Shown here: positions 43,148 to 51,607 of the stretch, one piece after another | Layout of the letters: the number at the start of each line of letters is the position of its first letter | Numbering within the stretch: position 1 is the stretch's first letter | From: Pseudomonadota bacterium | Lineage (GTDB): Bacteria > Pseudomonadota > Gammaproteobacteria > Burkholderiales > Burkholderiaceae_E | Assembly (NCBI GenBank): GCA_023389055.1 | Contig: JAEWFA010000024.1 | Coordinates: 62,001-126,000, forward strand | Direction: 5' to 3' | DNA: 64,000 bases | The notes under the pieces: generated by a model | What the model was told of the DNA's origin: nothing | Seen by the model: the letters and a program-made list of their open reading frames with translations, nothing else | Database searches by the model: none | Made by a program: the position numbers and the translations under genes

Positions 43148-44551
43148 TCAATCCCCGCCGGACGTCGAACGCTGCCCCGAAATCGACGATCTTCGATCGA
43201 GCAGTCCGACTCCGGAAGAGACGCTCCCGGCTCGAGCGCCGGAGGAGACCGTCCCCGTTCGTGCACCGAAGGACCTCGGCGGGGCCCGCCGTGCGGATAC
43301 TGCGTCGGTGCCCAGAACAGCCGAGAGAATGCGGTTGGCCACTACGAGGATGACGAGAATGTTGTAGGGCAGATCGAAGTACGCAAGGCTCAGGAACGCC
43401 CCCCCGATGGCGTAGCCCACGAGCGAGACTTGACACATGCCTGCAAGCAACGCAAAGGACTGAATCTCACCTTCCGCTCCTAGTGCACGGCGCCGAATTC
43501 GTCCCGCCATCCGCCAACCCAGAATCCACACCGAAACAAACAGTGCGAGTCCGATCCAGCCATGCTCACCGAGAACTTGAAAGTAGATGCTGTGCGCTGC
43601 ACGCGGAAGACTCCCAGGTGGTCCATAGGCGGCGAAAACAGGCACGGTGTAGATCGAAAATCCACCTCCCAACAGTCGATCATTCGCCAGGTGGAACATC
43701 GTCCACCAGGTGTGGATTCGCCCCATTGCTGATCCGTCTTGCTCGTAACTGGCGATGGTCTCCATGCGAAGGAGCCAGTTCTCCGGCATGAACGAGAAGA
43801 TCGCCGCGCCGACGACGACCATCGGAACGACGGTCAAGCTCCGTCTGGGCGAACGCCACCACAGAACGACCGCCATGCCGGCGAGAGCGAGAAGCGCGCC
43901 GCGCGAATGGGTGCCCAAGGCCGAGACGGCAGTCAGCAGCATGGCGACCAGCAATCCGTGACGGACCCATCGATTCATCGAAACCAGGCGGAGGTAGTTC
44001 ATGAGCGGGATCGCCATCACGAGCGCCAACGCCAGCTCGTTGTTCCCCTCGATGAACCCCCCGGGAGGCCCCCAAACGCGCTCCCCTCCACCGGTTAACA
44101 ATGTGAACAGTCCGCCCTTGATTCCGTAAAACCCGAGCGACAGCACGTTGATCCACACGAAGGCCTGGAGATAGCGACGGTCGTTCAATACTGCCATCGC
44201 CACCAGCGTCATCAACTGAATCTTGAAGACCTTGTTGAGTTGAACCAATGAGTCGGTTCGGTCGATCGCAGTGAGTGTCGTCAGTGCAGTGAACGCGACG
44301 AAAATGACCAGCACGACCGCCACAGCGTCCTTCGGAACGACGATCTTGTCTCGCGTAACGAACAGACCAATCAGTGTCACGCCGGCCGCCATGGCAGCGA
44401 ACGGCATATCTGCTGCGAAGCCCCACGCGAGCTTATGCGGGTTCATTACGCTGATCCACGTCCAGAGCACGACGCCGACGGAGGGATGCTGCAGCGCCTT
44501 CGGGAGCACTGCCACGATAATCAACGTAACGACGATGTCGCGAATACTCAC
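43148..44551 (-). CDS. O-antigen ligase/polymerase-like protein, exosortase A-associated
   Basis: A 467-residue membrane protein with about 11 hydrophobic segments and the exosortase A-associated signature near the start, VGVVLWTWISVMNPHKLAWGF. The large periplasmic loop has AMGRIHTWWTMFHLANDRLLGGGFSIY and AAHSIYFQVLGEHGWIGLALF, the Wzy_C-type motif (TIGR03097-like). It would polymerise the repeat or transfer the polymer to an acceptor. The start is GTG at 44551. The last 45 residues are low-complexity Ser/Gly/Arg. The 106 bases upstream contain no gene. Confidence 0.88.
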   Translation of the reverse strand: MSIRDIVVTLIIVAVLPKALQHPSVGVVLWTWISVMNPHKLAWGFAADMPFAAMAAGVTLIGLFVTRDKIVVPKDAVAVVLVIFVAFTALTTLTAIDRTDSLVQLNKVFKIQLMTLVAMAVLNDRRYLQAFVWINVLSLGFYGIKGGLFTLLTGGGERVWGPPGGFIEGNNELALALVMAIPLMNYLRLVSMNRWVRHGLLVAMLLTAVSALGTHSRGALLALAGMAVVLWWRSPRRSLTVVPMVVVGAAIFSFMPENWLLRMETIASYEQDGSAMGRIHTWWTMFHLANDRLLGGGFSIYTVPVFAAYGPPGSLPRAAHSIYFQVLGEHGWIGLALFVSVWILGWRMAGRIRRRALGAEGEIQSFALLAGMCQVSLVGYAIGGAFLSLAYFDLPYNILVILVVANRILSAVLGTDAVSARRAPPRSFGARTGTVSSGARAGSVSSGVGLLDRRSSISGQRSTSGGD

Positions 44552-44657
44552 CAGGCGACCTGCGAAAATGTAGAGTTCCGGCGCGACACGAAAATTCCGG
44601 CGGTACGGATCGCAATCAACAACGGCTCCGGCACTCTTTCGACCTCCGCCATCGCGC

Positions 44658-45974
44658 CTACCAGCAAAGTCCCTCGACCTGCCTGCCGTCGAAACGGCCG
44701 TTGCGCACGTTCACCAGGTCGAGCAACTGCTGCTCCGGATGAAGTGCGGCGACCAAGGCATCGAGCACCGGCGCGCTCGTCGTGCCGACGATCACGAGTT
44801 CCGCATTCGAAAGCGTCGACGGGAGATCGTCGCGAATCAACTCCCCGATATGCGGCACCAGCGACTCGATGTACCGCTTGTTGGACCCGAGCAACCGCGA
44901 AAGGCTGACGTCCGGGTCGAAGATCGACAGCTTCACGCCCTTGCCGATCAGCGCCTCGGCGAGCATCACGAGCGGGCTCTCGCGCAGATCGTCGGTGCCG
45001 GTCTTGAACGAAAGGCCGACCATCGCGACACGGCGAGCGCCGGTGGCGAGCACCTTGTCGATCGCGTGGCGCAGGTGCCGCTCGTTCGACTCGAGGATCG
45101 CGCCCAGCATCGGCAAGTGCACATCGTGCGTGCGCGCGAGGTAGTTGGTCGCGCGCAGGTCCTTCGGCAGGCACGATCCGCCGAAGGCGAAGCCAGGCTT
45201 CAGGTAGGCCGGCGAGATGTTCAGCTGCCGGTCCTGGCAGACGAGCCGCATCACCTCGAACGGGTCGACGCCGAGCGCCTCGCACAGCCTTGCAGTTTCG
45301 TTCGCGAAGGTGATCTTCAGCGCGTGGAAGTTGTTGCAGCAGTACTTCATCATCTCCGCCGTGCCGATCGACGTCTCGATGAACTCGCACGGGAGGTGAC
45401 CGAAAAGCTCCCGAAGCTTCTCGATCGGATACGGATCCGACGCGCCGACGATCGTGAACGGCGGCTTGTCGTAGTCGCGGATCGACGTGCCTTCGCGCAG
45501 GAACTCGGGCTGGAAGCACAGGTGAAAGCCCTTGCCTTCGGGCTTGTCGGATTCGCGCTCGATGATCGGCTTGATCACGTTCTCGACGGTGCCCGGCGCC
45601 AGCGTCGAGCGAAAGACGAGCACGTGGGGCTCGGCCTTGTCAACGAGCGCGCGGCCAATGTCGGCGGATAGTCGCAGTACGGCGCTCTGGTCCTGGCTGC
45701 CGTTCGGCGCCGATGGCGTGCCGACGCAGATCAACGACAGATCGCTGCCGTGGATCGCGCTTCGCACGTCGTCGGTCACTTGCACGTTCCCCGAGGCGAC
45801 GACCTGCCGGACGAGATCGACCATTCCTTCCTCGACGACCGGCGTCGTGCCTTCGCGCAGCATCGCGAGCTTCGACGCGTCGACGTCGACGCCGATCACC
45901 TGGTGGCCGTCCCGCGCGAGACAGGCCAGCGAAACGGCGCCGACGTAGCCGAGCCCGAAGATGCTGACTTTCAT
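44658..45974 (-). CDS. nucleotide-sugar 6-dehydrogenase (AlgD/Ugd family)
   Basis: A 438-residue NAD-dependent dehydrogenase. SIFGLGYVGAVSLACLARDG binds NAD; VFRSTLAPGTVENVI and CFQPEFLREG are central; GFAFGGSCLPKDLRATNYL carries the catalytic cysteine. The CLPKD form is typical of GDP-mannose dehydrogenase (AlgD), whereas UDP-glucose enzymes usually have CFPKD. It oxidises a nucleotide hexose to the uronic acid, giving an acidic sugar for the repeat unit, possibly the carboxylate later amidated. The start overlaps the upstream glycosyltransferase stop (ATGA). Confidence 0.9.
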   Translation of the reverse strand: MKVSIFGLGYVGAVSLACLARDGHQVIGVDVDASKLAMLREGTTPVVEEGMVDLVRQVVASGNVQVTDDVRSAIHGSDLSLICVGTPSAPNGSQDQSAVLRLSADIGRALVDKAEPHVLVFRSTLAPGTVENVIKPIIERESDKPEGKGFHLCFQPEFLREGTSIRDYDKPPFTIVGASDPYPIEKLRELFGHLPCEFIETSIGTAEMMKYCCNNFHALKITFANETARLCEALGVDPFEVMRLVCQDRQLNISPAYLKPGFAFGGSCLPKDLRATNYLARTHDVHLPMLGAILESNERHLRHAIDKVLATGARRVAMVGLSFKTGTDDLRESPLVMLAEALIGKGVKLSIFDPDVSLSRLLGSNKRYIESLVPHIGELIRDDLPSTLSNAELVIVGTTSAPVLDALVAALHPEQQLLDLVNVRNGRFDGRQVEGLCW

Positions 45975-47188
45975 TGTTTCGTTTCTCCTTTCTGCGCCCA
46001 CAGTTCCAGGCGCCGTTCGATGATTCCGTCGAGCCGCGTCATCGAGCTCGACCACGCGTGATGCGACAGCATGCGCTCGCGGCCGGCTCGGCCCAGTGCA
46101 TTGCGACGATCCTGATCGCTCGCCAGCGCAACGAGCGCCTGCGCGACCTCGTCGGGGCGATCGGCCACCTGGAAATGCTCTCCCGCGACGGCGTCGACAC
46201 CTCCAGCCGCCACCGAGCTCGTGACCACCGGCACTCCCATCGCCATGCCTTCGAGGATCTTGTTCTGCGTTCCGCGCGCGATGTTCAACGGGGCGATCAT
46301 CGCGGCCGATCGCCGGACGTAAGGCCGCACGTCGGGCACCGAGCCCGTGACGGTGACGTTCGGCAGCTCGCCCAGCTTGCGCATCGCGGACGACGGGTCG
46401 GCACCGACGATCGACAGTTTCATCGACGGGCGCTTCGACAGCACCACCGGCCACACGTTGCGGCAGAAGTCGGTCATGCACTCCTGGTTCGGGTAGTAGT
46501 CCATGCGCCCGACGAAACAGACCTGGTCGGGGTCGTAGTGGGCGGCGCCGTCGTCGGGAGCGAAGAACCCGGCGTCGACCCCGTTGGGGAACCAGTCGGT
46601 GTCGGCGCCGGTGCCGTAGCCGTTCAGCGTCTCCCATTCGGCGCGCGTAGTGGCCGTGCAGAACCCGAACTCCCGCGCCAGCCGCCGCTCCTCGGCCTCG
46701 AGCTTGCGGCCCTCGAGCCAATAGCCGTATTTCATCGGCACCCGACGGTAGTGGAAATACTCGAGCCACTTCTGCGAATCCATGTCGCCGAAGTCGAGTA
46801 TCCGCGGCGTGTCGCTCGCGCCCTCCACGTAGTGCGCCACCGACGAGCAATGAACAAAGATCAGGTCGAAGCGCTCGCTGCGCAGCAACTCGCCCACGCG
46901 GCGCGCGAGCGCGCCCGAATGGAACCAGCCCATCGACGACGGCTCGCGCGTGGGCAGGCGGGCGAGCATGCGCGCGCCCTGCACGCCGTTCGATACACGC
47001 CCCACGAATACCCGCGCGCAGTGCGCCGACAGGCCCCTTCCCTCCTCTTCTTCTTCGCGCGATCGCGCGATCGAGCAGACGGTGACGTCGTGCCGCTCGC
47101 TCAGGTGGCGGATGATGTTGAACGGCCGGATCTTGCCGCCTCGCTTCGGCGGAAACGGAAGGCGGTGGCAGACGAACAGGACCTTCAC
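45971..47188 (-). CDS. glycosyltransferase family 4, XrtA-associated (TIGR03087-like)
   Basis: A 405-residue GT-B enzyme. The start VLFVCHRLPFPPKRGGKIR is the recognisable opening of the exosortase A/EpsH1-associated subgroup. FDLIFVHCSSVAHYVEG and ILDFGDMDSQKWLEYFHY follow, then QVCFVGRMDYYPNQE opens the nucleotide-sugar domain, and NKILEGMAMGVPVVTSS is the donor-binding helix. The GTG at 47188 overlaps the upstream amidotransferase stop (GTGA), and the stop overlaps the dehydrogenase start. Confidence 0.9.
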   Translation of the reverse strand: MKVLFVCHRLPFPPKRGGKIRPFNIIRHLSERHDVTVCSIARSREEEEEGRGLSAHCARVFVGRVSNGVQGARMLARLPTREPSSMGWFHSGALARRVGELLRSERFDLIFVHCSSVAHYVEGASDTPRILDFGDMDSQKWLEYFHYRRVPMKYGYWLEGRKLEAEERRLAREFGFCTATTRAEWETLNGYGTGADTDWFPNGVDAGFFAPDDGAAHYDPDQVCFVGRMDYYPNQECMTDFCRNVWPVVLSKRPSMKLSIVGADPSSAMRKLGELPNVTVTGSVPDVRPYVRRSAAMIAPLNIARGTQNKILEGMAMGVPVVTSSVAAGGVDAVAGEHFQVADRPDEVAQALVALASDQDRRNALGRAGRERMLSHHAWSSSMTRLDGIIERRLELWAQKGETKQ

Positions 47189-49116
47189 GCGGCCGTCTCG
47201 AGGAATTCGTCGGACACGTCGTCGTGGCTGCGGCGGTCGAGATAGACGCGACACCACAGTTCCAGGTTCATCAGGGCGAGCAGCGCGTCGGTACCGTCGA
47301 TGCGGCTGGCGCGATGGTCGGCAACCAGAGCGGCGACCGCCCGCGGGTCGAGGAGGCCGCGCCGCTCGACGCTTTCCACCGAGAGCAACGAATCGAGCGA
47401 GGCGGCGAGCGTTCCCTTGAGCCACGCGCCCATCGGCGTGCCGAAGCCGCGCTTCTCCCGGTGCAGGATCTCGTGCGGCAGCACGTCCTTCAACGCTTCC
47501 TTCATCAGGTGCTTCTGCCGCCCGCCCTTCATCTTCAACGACCCGGGGATCGCCGCGGCGAGATCTACGAGTTCCTCGTCCAGCAGCGGCACGCGGCATT
47601 CGAGCGAGACCGCCATGCTCATCCGGTCGGTGAGCGCCAGCAGGTCGTCGGGCAGTTGGGTGGCGGCGTCGACCTCGAAGAGCCGATTCACCGGATCGCG
47701 CGAACGCGCATCGGCGAACGCGGCGGCAAGCGCGTCGGCGTCGGCATCGTCGGCGCCCGGCGCGAGAAGCATGTCTCGCACGCGCGCGCGATCGAGCACG
47801 CGCACGTAGCTGCGATAGCGCTCGTCGGGCGCCAGGTCGGCGCTCTCGAGAAACTGCCGCGCCAGGCGCGACAGGTTGCTCAGCCGCCCGTGCCGATCGC
47901 TCGGCAGGCGCCTGGCCACGCCGGTGGCGGCCCGCACGAGCGGCGACGGCACCCGGCCGAGCAGGCCGAGATAATGCTCTCCCAGGTAGCGACGATAGCC
48001 GCCGAAGAGCTCGTCGCCGCCTACGCCCGACAGGATCACCTTGACGTCCTCGCGGGCGAACTTCGAGACGAGATAGGTGGTGACCGCGGCCGAATCGGCG
48101 ACCGGCTCGTCCATCTGCCAGGCGAGCTTCGGCATCAGTTCGACGACGTCCGGGCGCACCACGATCTCGCGATGCTCGGTGCCGAACTTCGCCGCGACCT
48201 GCCGTGCGTAGGGCAGTTCGTTGTACAGCGATTCGGCCTTGCCGCCCTCGAAGCCGATCGAATAAGTGCGGATGGGGCGGTCGCTGTGGCGTGCCATGAA
48301 GGCGACGACCGCGCTGGAATCGATCCCGCCCGACAGGAACGCACCGATCGGCACGTCGCTGACCATCTGGCGGTGCACCGAGCGCTCGATGGCGTCGCGG
48401 ATGCGCGCCGCCCAGTCGCGCTCGGACACCGACGTATCGACTGCATGCGGTACGCGCCAGTAGCGCCGTTCGTCGGCGCGCCCGTCGGCGACGGTGAGCA
48501 CCGTCGCCGGCGCGAGCTTGGTGATGCCGGCGAACAGGGACTTAGGCGCCGCCACGTAGCCCAGGTGCAGGTAGTCGACGAGCGCCGACCGATCGATCTC
48601 GATGCGCTGCTCGAGCAGCGGCAGCAGCGCCTTCGCTTCACTCGCGAAAGCGATCAGCCGGGACGTGCGGTACAGGTACAGCGGCTTGATGCCGAGGCGA
48701 TCGCGTCCCACCACCAGGCGACGGCGCCGGGAGTCCCATAGCGCGAAGGCGAACATCCCGCGCAGCCGATCGACGAACGCATCGCCGTGCTTCTCGTACA
48801 GGTGCAAGGCGACTTCGACGTCCGACGAAGTCTTGAAGCGCCGTCCTTCCGCCTGCAACTCGGCACGCAGCTCGCGGAAGTTGTAGATCTCGCCGTTGCA
48901 GACGAGCCAGTTGCTGCCGTCGGCGCTCGAGATCGGTTGATGTCCGCCCGCGGGATCGATGATCGACAGACGGCGCATTCCGATGCCGCAGGCACCGTCG
49001 ACGTGCCGACCCTGGTCGTCCGGGCCGCGATGGGCGATCGCATCGCCCATCCGGGATAGAAGCTCGGGCTCGACCGGTCGCGCGTCGAATCGGAATACGC
49101 CGTAGATGCCGCACAT
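47185..49116 (-). CDS. asparagine synthase-type glutamine amidotransferase, XrtA-associated
   Basis: A 643-residue AsnB-type enzyme with a complete class II glutaminase domain (MCGIYGVFRFD with Cys2, HRGPDDQG, VCNGEIYNFREL) and synthase domain (SGGIDSS at 262-268, SGVGGDELFGGYRRY, REKRGFGTPMGAWL). It is the second amidotransferase of this kind here that keeps the cysteine. It probably amidates a uronic acid or amino acid of the exopolysaccharide using glutamine. Its stop overlaps the glycosyltransferase start. Confidence 0.88.
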   Translation of the reverse strand: MCGIYGVFRFDARPVEPELLSRMGDAIAHRGPDDQGRHVDGACGIGMRRLSIIDPAGGHQPISSADGSNWLVCNGEIYNFRELRAELQAEGRRFKTSSDVEVALHLYEKHGDAFVDRLRGMFAFALWDSRRRRLVVGRDRLGIKPLYLYRTSRLIAFASEAKALLPLLEQRIEIDRSALVDYLHLGYVAAPKSLFAGITKLAPATVLTVADGRADERRYWRVPHAVDTSVSERDWAARIRDAIERSVHRQMVSDVPIGAFLSGGIDSSAVVAFMARHSDRPIRTYSIGFEGGKAESLYNELPYARQVAAKFGTEHREIVVRPDVVELMPKLAWQMDEPVADSAAVTTYLVSKFAREDVKVILSGVGGDELFGGYRRYLGEHYLGLLGRVPSPLVRAATGVARRLPSDRHGRLSNLSRLARQFLESADLAPDERYRSYVRVLDRARVRDMLLAPGADDADADALAAAFADARSRDPVNRLFEVDAATQLPDDLLALTDRMSMAVSLECRVPLLDEELVDLAAAIPGSLKMKGGRQKHLMKEALKDVLPHEILHREKRGFGTPMGAWLKGTLAASLDSLLSVESVERRGLLDPRAVAALVADHRASRIDGTDALLALMNLELWCRVYLDRRSHDDVSDEFLETAA

Positions 49117-49168
49117 GGGAGGGAGGAGAGTTGCCGCCGAGTGTAGCCGCAGGCGGAAAGACCCTGCG

Positions 49169-50047
49169 TCAGCTTTCGCACATTCTCGTGGCTCGACGGA
49201 GTACGGCCAGCGTGTCGTCGATCACGGCCGCCAGGGCATCCGGATTCGAGAAAGTGTGATCGGCCTCGGGCAAGCGCAGGGCGGACGCGGAAGCCAGCTC
49301 GAAAACGCCGGACGCCTTCATCGCCACTTCAAACTCGGCTGCCGTCAGGTCCCTTCCGCTCAGTTGCAGTCGCAGCGTCGTTCGAATGCCCTGGAGCGCC
49401 GACGCGAGCCGCGACGGCAGGTCGACCGGACCGGTCGGTTCCCGATGCCGGGCCCGTGCGGCGCCTCGCGCACGACGCGCGTGGCCGATCGCTTCCGTCG
49501 CCGCCGCAATCACGTCGATGCGCCCACTTGCCAGCTTCCTCCAGAACTCGCCGGAGCGCAGTCGAGAACCGTAGTGGCTCTGCACGAGTGCGGCGGAGCG
49601 CGTCGAATCGCTGCGCGCCCACGGGTTCGCCGCGATCACCGCAATGACGCGCTCGTCCGCGACAGCGTGGAAAGCTGCGGCGGTCGCTCCGTCGCACAAG
49701 CCCCATAAGGCGATGCGCCGGCAGCCGGGCTCCGCTGCCAGGACGGCGTCGCAGGCGCGACGGATGTCCTCGCCGGCCGCCTCGAAATCGGGCCTCGGCC
49801 CCGGGCTGTCTCCCATGCCGGTGTAGTCGAAGCGCAGGCAGGGGTAGCCTGCTCCCGCCAGCGCCCGGGCGAGCAGCACGAACTGGCGATGCGACCCGAC
49901 GCGAGTCTGCGGCCCGCCGACGACGATGACCACCGCCGTCGCCTGCCCCGGTGCGCCGGCCCCCGGACGGGCGAGTATGCCGAGCAGTTCCTGCCTGTCG
50001 GTGGAGATGCCGATCAGCAACTCATCGACGGGCTCGGGTTGGTTCAT
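49169..50047 (-). CDS. alpha/beta hydrolase, exosortase A system hydrolase 1
   Basis: A 292-residue alpha/beta-hydrolase (TIGR03100-like). FDYTGMGDSPG follows the oxyanion-hole region, and the nucleophile elbow is GLCDG (residues 116-120), so Cys118 replaces the usual serine; the late LPEADHTFSN supplies the histidine. A cysteine nucleophile suggests acyl transfer or thioester hydrolysis rather than an ordinary esterase. Its start overlaps by four bases the stop of a PIN-domain toxin gene, which with its antitoxin separates it from its usual partner, hydrolase 2. Confidence 0.88.
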   Translation of the reverse strand: MNQPEPVDELLIGISTDRQELLGILARPGAGAPGQATAVVIVVGGPQTRVGSHRQFVLLARALAGAGYPCLRFDYTGMGDSPGPRPDFEAAGEDIRRACDAVLAAEPGCRRIALWGLCDGATAAAFHAVADERVIAVIAANPWARSDSTRSAALVQSHYGSRLRSGEFWRKLASGRIDVIAAATEAIGHARRARGAARARHREPTGPVDLPSRLASALQGIRTTLRLQLSGRDLTAAEFEVAMKASGVFELASASALRLPEADHTFSNPDALAAVIDDTLAVLRRATRMCES

Positions 50048-50472
50048 CCGTTCAGAACCGTCAGGCCAAGCACCTTCGCCGCCTTCTCGAGTCGTTTGTC
50101 GAAGCAGGAGAAGAAAACGCTCTCCGTCGCCGAGTCCTGGACGATTCGTGCAGCCGCCAGTTGGACACTGTCGTAACCGCGCAGTGCGAAGCTCTCGGCG
50201 TAGTCGCCGGCAAGTTCAACAACCGCCTGGGTTACCTCAACGACAGCGAAGCTCGGCCAATCGATGTGAAGGCGGGCGCGGACGGTCTCCGCAACGGCGC
50301 AGTCGGCGGGACATTCGCGCACCCTTCGCGCCAGCGCGGCCATCGCCTCTGCCCATGCGATGCGTACGACGGCGAGCGCCTGAGCCTGCGCAGCGAGTTC
50401 CCGCAATTCGTCGCTGAACGACTCTCGAACGTAGAGCTTGACCAATGCCGAGGTATCGCAGAACAGGATCAC
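50044..50472 (-). CDS. VapC-like PIN-domain toxin
   Basis: A 142-residue PIN-domain protein. The acidic residues of the ribonuclease site are visible: FCDTSALVKLY (Asp6), RIAWAEAMAAL (Glu), LRGYDSVQLAAA (Asp) and SCFDKRLEKAA (Asp). PIN toxins cleave tRNA or rRNA and are held inactive by the partner antitoxin. GTG 50472 overlaps the antitoxin stop (GTGA), and its own stop overlaps the hydrolase 1 start (ATGA), so the toxin is translationally linked to an exopolysaccharide gene. Confidence 0.88.
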   Translation of the reverse strand: MILFCDTSALVKLYVRESFSDELRELAAQAQALAVVRIAWAEAMAALARRVRECPADCAVAETVRARLHIDWPSFAVVEVTQAVVELAGDYAESFALRGYDSVQLAAARIVQDSATESVFFSCFDKRLEKAAKVLGLTVLNG

Positions 50473-50735
50473 TCTCGATCCTCGATCACCATGCCGCTCA
50501 GAGACGTTCCGCCGGCAGCGAACTCCACGAGCGGACCGAATTCCGGTTTGCCCCCGTTCCAGGACATCGATCCGGTGAGAATCAATCGACGAAGGCCTCG
50601 GTCCGCGCCCGGCACGATCCCGATGATCCGGGCGATCGGGGTGTCATGAGACGTAACCTCGATCACCGATCCCTGCTGCGCAAGTACAAGCAACTGAGAC
50701 AGGCGCGACTTGAGTTCGCGGATTCCGACGCGCAT
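50469..50735 (-). CDS. Phd/YefM-type antitoxin
   Basis: An 88-residue protein beginning MRVGIRELKSRLSQLLVLA and QQGSVIEVTSHDTPIARI, the classic Phd/YefM DNA-binding N-terminus. The C-terminal half, including GGTSLSGMVIEDRE, would wrap the toxin. Proteins of this type repress their own promoter and neutralise the PIN toxin encoded next. It follows hydrolase 2 by 47 bases on the same strand. Confidence 0.85.
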   Translation of the reverse strand: MRVGIRELKSRLSQLLVLAQQGSVIEVTSHDTPIARIIGIVPGADRGLRRLILTGSMSWNGGKPEFGPLVEFAAGGTSLSGMVIEDRE

Positions 50736-50764
50736 GGGGTCGCTCCGAGCGAAAAGAGGTCTCA

Positions 50765-50770
50765 TTATAT
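50765..50770 (-). promoter_or_regulatory. possible -10 element of the antitoxin-toxin operon
   Basis: TATAAT on the minus strand, about 30 bases before the antitoxin start and inside the 47-base gap after hydrolase 2. In this G+C-rich region an exact consensus is notable. No well-spaced -35 hexamer was found. Confidence 0.3.
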
Positions 50771-50782
50771 AGGCCAACGTGG

Positions 50783-51607
50783 TCACAAATCGCATGTCGC
50801 GGCGACTGCGGCTGCAACGGTCGCTTCGACCAGTTGCGGCACGTCGACGAGATCGGCAACGTTCCAGAATGCAGGACCCGGCAATGCGATCGCCTCGGCA
50901 ACCGTACCGTGGCTGGTCCAGTTCAGCGCCCGACCGCGCAATGCTTCCGACGCGTCCACGGGCGTCTCGTTCTGCACGGCGCGCAACTCGAACAGCGCCG
51001 CGCGCGAGGCGTTCGGCGCACCGGTGGCATCGAACGTCTTCAGTTGCCGCGCAAGTACCGGGGATACCGGGTAGCCGGCAAGCCAGCCCGGCTCGCCCGC
51101 GGCCCACTGCGCTTTGGGGTCGGAGGCCTCCGGACGGTTCATGCGAGCAATCTTCGCGGCGCGTAGCAGCCCGCTCAATTGTTGGCTTCCCTGCAGCACC
51201 GGTGCCCAGCCGACGAGCAGGAGCGCCGGGCGCGAAAGACTTTCGCTCGCCTTTACGGCGAGCGCGACGCCGAGTCGACACCCGATCAGGATGAGCGGAA
51301 CGTTCTCGCGCTGCGCCTCCCCGAGCATGCGTCGGCCGTCGTCCAGCCACGCCGACACGGTCGCCGCGGAAAAATCCGCGCTGCTATCACCGGTTCCCAG
51401 GACATCGAACACGCAAGCCGCTATTCCGCGCGTCGCGAGCGCCTCGGCGGTGAGCCGGTACATGCGACGCGACTGGTTCATCTCGTCGCCGAACGGCGGA
51501 AAGAACACCGCCTGCGCCCGCGCCGTGCCGCGCGGCCGCCATCGCAACACCGGGCTGCGATGGCCGTCGAATTCCTCGAAGCGGGCAAGGCGGTCGAACG
51601 CCGTCAT
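50783..51607 (-). CDS. alpha/beta hydrolase, exosortase A system hydrolase 2
   Basis: A 274-residue alpha/beta-hydrolase-fold protein (TIGR03101-like) with FFPPFGDEMNQSRRMYRL after the first strand and FDVLGTGDSS. The nucleophile elbow reads GCRLG (109-113), with Arg111 where Ser, Cys or Asp would act, so it is probably not a conventional hydrolase and may be a binding or regulatory partner of hydrolase 1. The start overlaps the upstream asparagine-synthase-like stop (ATGA). In other exosortase A loci the two hydrolase genes are adjacent; here a toxin-antitoxin pair lies between them. Confidence 0.85.
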   Translation of the reverse strand: MTAFDRLARFEEFDGHRSPVLRWRPRGTARAQAVFFPPFGDEMNQSRRMYRLTAEALATRGIAACVFDVLGTGDSSADFSAATVSAWLDDGRRMLGEAQRENVPLILIGCRLGVALAVKASESLSRPALLLVGWAPVLQGSQQLSGLLRAAKIARMNRPEASDPKAQWAAGEPGWLAGYPVSPVLARQLKTFDATGAPNASRAALFELRAVQNETPVDASEALRGRALNWTSHGTVAEAIALPGPAFWNVADLVDVPQLVEATVAAAVAATCDL

